Below, in pieces: positions 5,890-9,763 of a DNA stretch of 9,763 nucleotides (positions are counted from its first letter, which is position 1; the number at the start of each line of letters is the position of its first letter). Source of the DNA: Kiritimatiellia bacterium (lineage in GTDB: Bacteria > Verrucomicrobiota > Kiritimatiellia > UBA8416 > SLMC01); NCBI GenBank assembly GCA_007133745.1, contig SLMC01000086.1, positions 1 to 9,763 of the forward strand. The letters run 5' to 3'. Position numbers and translations under genes: made by a program. The notes under the pieces were generated by a model, which saw only the letters and a list, made by a program, of their open reading frames with translations, searched no databases and had not been told where the DNA came from.

Positions 5890-6141
5890 ATGGCCAAGCC
5901 GAAAAAACGATACAGGCTCGCTGTGGATATCGAACGCTGCAAGGCGTGCGGTCTGTGCGTCGCCTATTGCCCGCGCGCCGTTCTGGAGTTGAGCCGCGAC
6001 CGCATCAACGGTAAAGGCTACCCGTTCGTGGAGGTCGCGGCTCCCGACGCCTGCATTGGCTGTCAGAGCTGCGTCTGGGTCTGTCCGGACTGCGTTATCG
6101 AGATTTTCGAGAGTCCGCAAGAGGAGGGCGACCGGTCATGA
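5890..6141 (+). CDS. korD: 2-oxoacid:ferredoxin oxidoreductase delta subunit (2x[4Fe-4S] ferredoxin)
   Basis: This 83-residue ferredoxin-like subunit carries electrons from the catalytic subunits to soluble ferredoxin. It has two classic [4Fe-4S] motifs: CKACGLCVAYCP (about 16-27) and CIGCQSCVWVCP (about 57-68). The start was set at the ATG at 5890 because GGAGA lies 9 nt upstream and the product then begins MAKPKKRYRLAVD, just before the first cluster. A longer frame back to 5788 would add 34 residues that look like translated intergenic sequence. Its stop overlaps the next gene (ATGA). It is the first gene of the operon, the usual place of the delta subunit in this subfamily. Confidence 0.92.
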   Translation: MAKPKKRYRLAVDIERCKACGLCVAYCPRAVLELSRDRINGKGYPFVEVAAPDACIGCQSCVWVCPDCVIEIFESPQEEGDRS

Positions 6142-7196
6142 GCAAGCGGGTCCTGATGAACGGGAACGAAGCCGTGGCCGAAGGCGCCATCCGGGGCGGA
6201 TGTGATTGCTATTTCGGCTATCCGATCACCCCCCAGAACGAACTGACCGCCTATATGGCCATGCACATGCCGCGCCACGGCCGGGTTTTCGTGCAGGCGG
6301 AAAGCGAAGTGGCCGCAATTAACATGGTCTATGGCGCGGCCGGCGCGGGCGTGCGCGCCATGACCTCCTCGTCCTCGCCGGGCGTCAGCCTGAAACAGGA
6401 AGGCCTCTCCTATATCGCCGGGGCGGAACTGCCGATGGTGATCGTCAACGTACAGCGGGGCGGACCGGGCCTGGGCAACATCGATCCCTCGCAAGGCGAC
6501 TATTTCCAGGCTGTCAAGGGTGGCGGACACGGAGACTACCGCCTGATCGTTCTGGCGCCGGATTCGGTGCAGGAAATGCACGATTTCACGGCCGACGCGT
6601 TCGATCTCGCCGACCGTTACCGCAACCCGGTCATGATCCTGGCCGACGGGCGGCTGGGCCAGATGATGGAGCCTCTGATCCTGCGAACACGCGAGCCCGA
6701 GCGCGTGGAGAAGCCCTGGGCGCTGACCGGCGCCCGCGGACGCGAGAAGAACATAATCCGTTCCTATTTTTCCGTGGATGGCGTTCTGGAAAAACGCAAC
6801 GAGGCGCTCCAGACGAAATACCGGCGCATTGCGGATGCGGAAACGCGGGTGGATCCCTATCTGATGGACGATGCCGAACTTATGCTGGTCGCCTACGGAA
6901 CCTGCGCCCGGCTGGCCAAGGCGGTCGCGCGCGATTGTCGGGCCGCCGGCATCCGGGCCGGGGTTCTGCGTCCCGTTTCGCTTTGGCCTTATCCGACAGA
7001 AGCCCTGCGCTCGTATCTGGACCGGGTAAAAAACATTCTGGTCGTGGAGATGAGCGCCGGACAGATGGTGGAAGACGTTCGCCTGGCCGTTGAAGGCGCC
7101 GTGCCCGTCCATTTCCACGGACGCATGGGCGGCGGAGTGCCGACCACCGCGGACATTCGCGCGAAAGCCGATGAAATCACAGGGAGGGCCCGGTGA
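6138..7196 (+). CDS. vorB: 2-oxoacid:ferredoxin oxidoreductase alpha subunit, VorB type
   Basis: This is the alpha subunit of a thiamine-diphosphate enzyme that oxidatively decarboxylates 2-oxoacids to acyl-CoA and reduces ferredoxin. The 352-residue length and the wording match bacterial proteins named 3-methyl-2-oxobutanoate dehydrogenase subunit VorB. Key stretches are GYPITPQNEL (27-36), VQAESEVAAINMVYGAAGAG (52-71), TSSSSPGVSLKQEG (76-89), NVQRGGPGLGNIDPSQGDYF (104-123) and GGGHGDYRLIVLAP (128-141). The C-terminal part (about 235-350) is the transketolase-C-like domain. The likely substrates are branched-chain 2-oxoacids such as 2-oxoisovalerate. Bacterial VorB-type enzymes are often annotated by homology only, and 2-oxoglutarate or pyruvate cannot be excluded. 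It overlaps both neighbours by 4 nt. Confidence 0.93.
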   Translation: MSKRVLMNGNEAVAEGAIRGGCDCYFGYPITPQNELTAYMAMHMPRHGRVFVQAESEVAAINMVYGAAGAGVRAMTSSSSPGVSLKQEGLSYIAGAELPMVIVNVQRGGPGLGNIDPSQGDYFQAVKGGGHGDYRLIVLAPDSVQEMHDFTADAFDLADRYRNPVMILADGRLGQMMEPLILRTREPERVEKPWALTGARGREKNIIRSYFSVDGVLEKRNEALQTKYRRIADAETRVDPYLMDDAELMLVAYGTCARLAKAVARDCRAAGIRAGVLRPVSLWPYPTEALRSYLDRVKNILVVEMSAGQMVEDVRLAVEGAVPVHFHGRMGGGVPTTADIRAKADEITGRAR

Positions 7197-7960
7197 CGAC
7201 CACGACCGAAAAACCTGTCTTTACGCGCCCGCAAACCTTGACGGACCGGCCGATGGCCTATTGTCCGGGATGCGGACACGGCATTGTGCAAACGCTTATG
7301 GCCGGCATCATCGACGAGCTGGGCATCCGCGAAAAAACCGTCGGGGTCGCCCCGGTCGGCTGCGCGGTGGAAACCTACAACTATTTCAATATCGATATGA
7401 GCGAAGCCGCCCACGGCCGCGTTCCGGCCGTGGCCACCGGCATCAAGCGCGCGCGGCCGGACCTCGTCGTGTTCGGCTACCAGGGCGACGGCGATCTGGC
7501 GTCGATCGGGCTGGCCGAAATCATGCACGCGGCCAATCGCGGCGAGAACTACACCACGATCTTCATCAACAACACCGTGTACGGCATGACCGGCGGCCAA
7601 ATGGCGCCGACCACGCTCGCGCATCAGAAAACTCAGACCACCCCGCTGGGCCGCGACCCCGAAACCACCGGGCACCCCATGCGCATGAGCGAAATCATCG
7701 CCACGCTCGACAGCCCATGCCTTGTGGCCCGCTGCGCTGCCGATACGATACCCAACATTCGCAAGACGCGCGCGCTCCTGCTCAAGGCGTTCCAGTATCA
7801 GTTGGCCGGTCAGGGCTTTTCCTTCATCGAAATTCTTTGCACTTGCCCGACCCACTGGCATCTGAGTCCCAAAGACTCCATGGACTATATCGGACGGGTT
7901 CTCACGCCGATTTTCCCCTGCAAAACGTTCAGGGACCGAGGAGCCGGCCATGAAGGATGA
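7193..7960 (+). CDS. korB: 2-oxoacid:ferredoxin oxidoreductase beta subunit (TPP-binding)
   Basis: This is the beta subunit carrying the thiamine-diphosphate site and the proximal [4Fe-4S] cluster. The 255-residue product has CPGCGHG (24-30), VGCAVE (55-60), the TPP/Mg motif GDGDLASIG (98-106) with NNTVYGMTGGQ (126-136), and CPTHW (218-222). C24, C27, C57 and C218 are spaced like the four cluster ligands of archaeal and bacterial members. Translation starts at GTG 7193, overlapping the vorB stop (GTGA), with GGGAGG a few bases upstream. It forms the catalytic heterodimer with the alpha subunit. In Vor naming this would be VorA; the symbol depends on substrate, which is not shown by sequence. 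Confidence 0.93.
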   Translation: MTTTTEKPVFTRPQTLTDRPMAYCPGCGHGIVQTLMAGIIDELGIREKTVGVAPVGCAVETYNYFNIDMSEAAHGRVPAVATGIKRARPDLVVFGYQGDGDLASIGLAEIMHAANRGENYTTIFINNTVYGMTGGQMAPTTLAHQKTQTTPLGRDPETTGHPMRMSEIIATLDSPCLVARCAADTIPNIRKTRALLLKAFQYQLAGQGFSFIEILCTCPTHWHLSPKDSMDYIGRVLTPIFPCKTFRDRGAGHEG

Positions 7961-8492
7961 ACGTGTCATCTTATCGGGATCGGGCGGACAAGGTCTCATG
8001 TTCATTGGCAAATTGTTCGCCCAAATGGGCATGGACGTCTATCCCCATGTCACGTTCATGCCCAGCTACGGCGCCGAAGTGCGCGGCGGCACGTCCCATT
8101 GCCGGGTGATCCTTTCGGAAGAGGCCATTGCCTCGCCAGTCGTTGAGATCGCGGATTCGCTGGTCGTCATGAACCAGCCCAGTCTGGACCGGTTCCTGCC
8201 GGCCCTGCGAGAAGGAGGGCGGGCAATTTACAACGCCTCGATGGTTCAGCCGCCCGCCGGTTCTGTCGCCGCAACGGGCGTACCCGCCACCGAATGGGCG
8301 CTGGAGATGGGTGACGCGCGTGTCGCCAACGTGATCATGCTCGGCGCCTATCTTCGCAAAACCGAATTGTTCCCGTTCGAAACCGCCGAAGCCGCCGTCG
8401 CCGAATTTTCCGCCGCCAAGGGACCGGACGCCGAAACCATGAACCGCCAGGCCTTGAAACGGGGTTGGGACGCCGCCGGGGACGGCGCATGA
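7950..8492 (+). CDS. korC: 2-oxoacid:ferredoxin oxidoreductase gamma subunit
   Basis: This is the gamma subunit of the same enzyme, with the fold that contacts coenzyme A. The 180-residue product starts MKDERVILSGSGGQGLMFIGKLFA; the GSGGQG loop (9-14) and YGAEVRGGTSHCRVILSEE (about 40-58) are family hallmarks. The ATG at 7950 overlaps the beta-subunit gene by 11 nt and has GGAG 6 nt upstream. It is the last gene of the operon. Downstream is a convergent, repeat-filled gap. No simple hairpin-plus-T-run terminator is visible right after the stop. Confidence 0.92.
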   Translation: MKDERVILSGSGGQGLMFIGKLFAQMGMDVYPHVTFMPSYGAEVRGGTSHCRVILSEEAIASPVVEIADSLVVMNQPSLDRFLPALREGGRAIYNASMVQPPAGSVAATGVPATEWALEMGDARVANVIMLGAYLRKTELFPFETAEAAVAEFSAAKGPDAETMNRQALKRGWDAAGDGA

Positions 8493-8568
8493 AAACGATT
8501 TGAAGCCAGCCCTTCGTAATCCGAAGTCGGCGCCGTAGTCGACCGAACATTCCCTTGGTTATGTCAGC

Positions 8569-8634
8569 GACGAAGCGGTTGGACGAAGTGTATCCGACGA
8601 AGCGAGGGGACGAAGTGAAGAGACAAAGTGTAGG
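8569..8634. repeat. Degenerate 13-nt GACGAAG tandem array
   Basis: Five consecutive units begin GACGAAGCG, GACGAAGTG, GACGAAGCG, GACGAAGTG and GACAAAGTG at 8569, 8582, 8596, 8609 and 8622. Each is followed by a variable 4- or 5-nt tail, so the period is 13 nt (once 14). The first half of each unit is conserved, with C and T alternating at the eighth position in the first four. It does not keep a codon frame and is intergenic. Confidence 0.75.
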
Positions 8635-8762
8635 AGGGAAGGCTCATCGTCGTACACTTAGGGCCCGCGCCAGAATAAATTCTCCGTTCAGGGTGAACTT
8701 TGACATTATTCGCATGGGCTAGCAAGCGCTGTTTTCAGCCGTGCCTCGCTCTAATCCGCCAG

Positions 8763-8849
8763 AGATTAGGGCAAAAGATTAAGGCGAAAGATTAGGGATC
8801 AAGGCGCAAAACCCTTAATCTTTTGCCCTAATCTTTCGCCTTAATCTTT
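8763..8849. repeat. Phrase repeat with two alternative hairpins
   Basis: Direct near-repeats of AGATTAAGG/AGATTAGGG separated by GCAAA or CGAA occur at a 13-14-nt step, and their reverse complements follow after a short centre. This gives two perfect inverted repeats in different registers: 8774-8797 with 8826-8849 (24 bp) and 8763-8784 with 8813-8834 (22 bp). Each leaves a 28-nt loop. They share bases and cannot form together. The registers differ by two 13-nt steps. No gene overlaps it. A terminator or recombination-prone role is inference. Confidence 0.9.
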
Positions 8850-8945
8850 CCTTGTCCCCTTTTTCCTGGCAGAGGCATCAGATGAAGGGGCTAATGGCGA
8901 AGTTATTTTGAAGCAACTGCTTAGTCGGTTACGCTTCGTCCAGGA

Positions 8946-9763
8946 CTATCTCTCAAACAGAATCGAATAGGTTCCGTCGCGTCGCGTATCGAAGACGAGG
9001 CAGTCATGATTCCGCCGCGTTGGTTGCATATCGACGCCCCGGTCGTCCGTGATGCGCACCGCTTCGTTTTCAGGCAAAGCCAGGCGGCATTCGCCACCGG
9101 CACGAGACGTGATCGCAAGGCGGGTAACCTTGCTTGCTTCCCAGTCCGCCGCAACCACAAAGGCGCCTCTGGCCACCAGCCCCCTGAACATTCCGTTTTC
9201 CCATGCCTTGGGCAACGCCGGAAGCAGCTCTATCACACCCGCATGACTCTGCAGCAGCATCTCCGCCACACCGGCCATCGCGCCGAGATTGGCGTCGATC
9301 TGGAAAGGCGGGTGCAGCGTCCACAGGTTGGGCGTTGTTTTCTCGGCCAGGAGTCGGGCGTAGAGATTGTGCGCCTGCTCTCCCTGTTTAAGGCGGGCCC
9401 GGCAGTTCATCCGGTGGGCCAGGGCCCAGCCGGTGGTCTTGTCGCCCCGCAGATCGAGGGTCTTGCCGGCCGCGTTCATCCATTCCGGACGGGAGGTATT
9501 GATCAGTGTGCCCGGGTACAGAGGACAGAGATGGGAGATATGGCGGTGCTCGGGATCGCCGATATCGCTGTAGGCGTCCTCTTCGCGGTATTCCTTGATT
9601 TGACCCGAACTGCCGACAAGAATCGGATCGAGCCTGGCCATTTTCTCCGTAATGGTCTCGAGAAAGTCATCCTGCCTGCCCAGCGCCTTCGCCAGGATCA
9701 GCGTATCATGGAAAGTCTCCCATACGAACCCCTGGTCGAACGTGCATCCTGCCGTTACATAGT
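8946..9763 (-). CDS. GH95-family glycoside hydrolase (alpha-L-fucosidase type), C-terminal part
   Basis: The 3' portion of a minus-strand gene; its start lies beyond the right edge. The visible 271 residues are about a third of a GH95 enzyme (usually 750-900). They open in the (alpha/alpha)6 barrel (TFDQGFVWETFHDTLILAKALG) and carry GQIKEY, PEHRHISHLCPLYPG, LRGDKTTGWALAHR, NLWTLHPPFQIDANLGAMAG, EMLLQSH and LLPALPKAWENG. They end in the beta-rich C-terminal domain (...TYSILFER) and a TAG stop. HPPFQIDAN is a highly conserved stretch that probably includes the catalytic-site aspartate known from the Bifidobacterium enzyme. The family removes alpha-1,2-linked L-fucose or L-galactose from glycans. 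Export signals would be at the missing N-terminus. It is unrelated in function to the other operons and shows no frame damage. Confidence 0.9.
   Translation of the reverse strand, partial: YVTAGCTFDQGFVWETFHDTLILAKALGRQDDFLETITEKMARLDPILVGSSGQIKEYREEDAYSDIGDPEHRHISHLCPLYPGTLINTSRPEWMNAAGKTLDLRGDKTTGWALAHRMNCRARLKQGEQAHNLYARLLAEKTTPNLWTLHPPFQIDANLGAMAGVAEMLLQSHAGVIELLPALPKAWENGMFRGLVARGAFVVAADWEASKVTRLAITSRAGGECRLALPENEAVRITDDRGVDMQPTRRNHDCLVFDTRRDGTYSILFER

Larger units (their letters stand above)
8493..8945. other. Convergent intergenic region with repeats
   Basis: These 453 bases lie between the 3' ends of the oxidoreductase operon (plus strand) and the GH95 gene (minus strand). They hold a 13-nt degenerate tandem array (8569-8634) and a hairpin-forming phrase repeat (8763-8849). 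I see no convincing gene, tRNA or other RNA in it. The stretch 8640-8760 shows nothing I recognise. Because both genes end here, the hairpin may serve as a two-way terminator. Confidence 0.7.

Noticed and set aside
7090..7953. Long plus-strand frame overlapping the beta subunit gene
   Set aside because: It is the wrong frame of a gene with clear TPP and cluster motifs; its product is full of R, H and P with no domain.
6063..8032. Long minus-strand frames opposite the oxidoreductase operon
   Set aside because: They are antisense to strongly conserved genes and give no recognisable protein family.
8640..8720. Very short minus-strand frame (about 20 codons beginning MSKFTLNGEF)
   Set aside because: It is too short, has no evident ribosome site or homology that I recognise, and lies in a repeat-rich gap.

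Overview
The window is a GC-rich bacterial segment. It carries two energy-metabolism operons that diverge from a repeat-filled centre, plus the end of a polysaccharide-degradation gene. On the minus strand, reading from about 5179 down to 191, lie nqrB, nqrC, nqrD and nqrE, each overlapping the next by ATGA. They are followed by a ribbon-helix-helix antitoxin / MazF toxin pair and then nqrF. Together these encode five of the six subunits of the Na+-translocating NADH:quinone oxidoreductase. NqrA is not in the window. On the plus strand, from 5890 to 8492, a four-gene overlapping operon encodes a 2-oxoacid:ferredoxin oxidoreductase of the VorB type, in the order delta, alpha, beta, gamma. At the right edge, convergent to it, is the C-terminal part of a GH95 alpha-L-fucosidase-type glycoside hydrolase that runs off the window.

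The non-coding stretches are full of short repetitive structure. A heptamer satellite built as a 28-nt higher-order unit occupies 1-143. A 19-nt tag recurs directly downstream of both nqrF and mazF. A 24-bp-arm hairpin lies between mazF and nqrF. The divergent central region (5180-5889) holds two separate inverted-repeat pairs and a truncated fragment resembling the N-terminus of a type I restriction HsdR subunit. The convergent region (8493-8945) holds a degenerate 13-nt tandem array and a phrase repeat that can form two mutually exclusive hairpins.

Taxonomy is inferred only. GC-rich coding, dispersed phrase-like intergenic repeats, an Nqr complex whose genes are split as in Chlamydiae (nqrBCDE together, nqrA and nqrF apart), a 2-oxoacid:ferredoxin oxidoreductase and a fucosidase all suit an environmental anaerobe of the PVC superphylum or a similar lineage (Kiritimatiellota, Lentisphaerota or Hydrogenedentota-like). 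No marker gene here settles this.

Functionally, the Vor-type enzyme would oxidise 2-oxoacids (branched-chain or related) to acyl-CoA and reduce ferredoxin. The Nqr complex would oxidise NADH and pump Na+. The GH95 enzyme would release fucose or a related sugar from algal or host glycans. I see no clearly undescribed system. The most distinctive observations are the interrupted nqr locus, the nested repeats with the hsdR relic, and the slip-pairing hairpin array.
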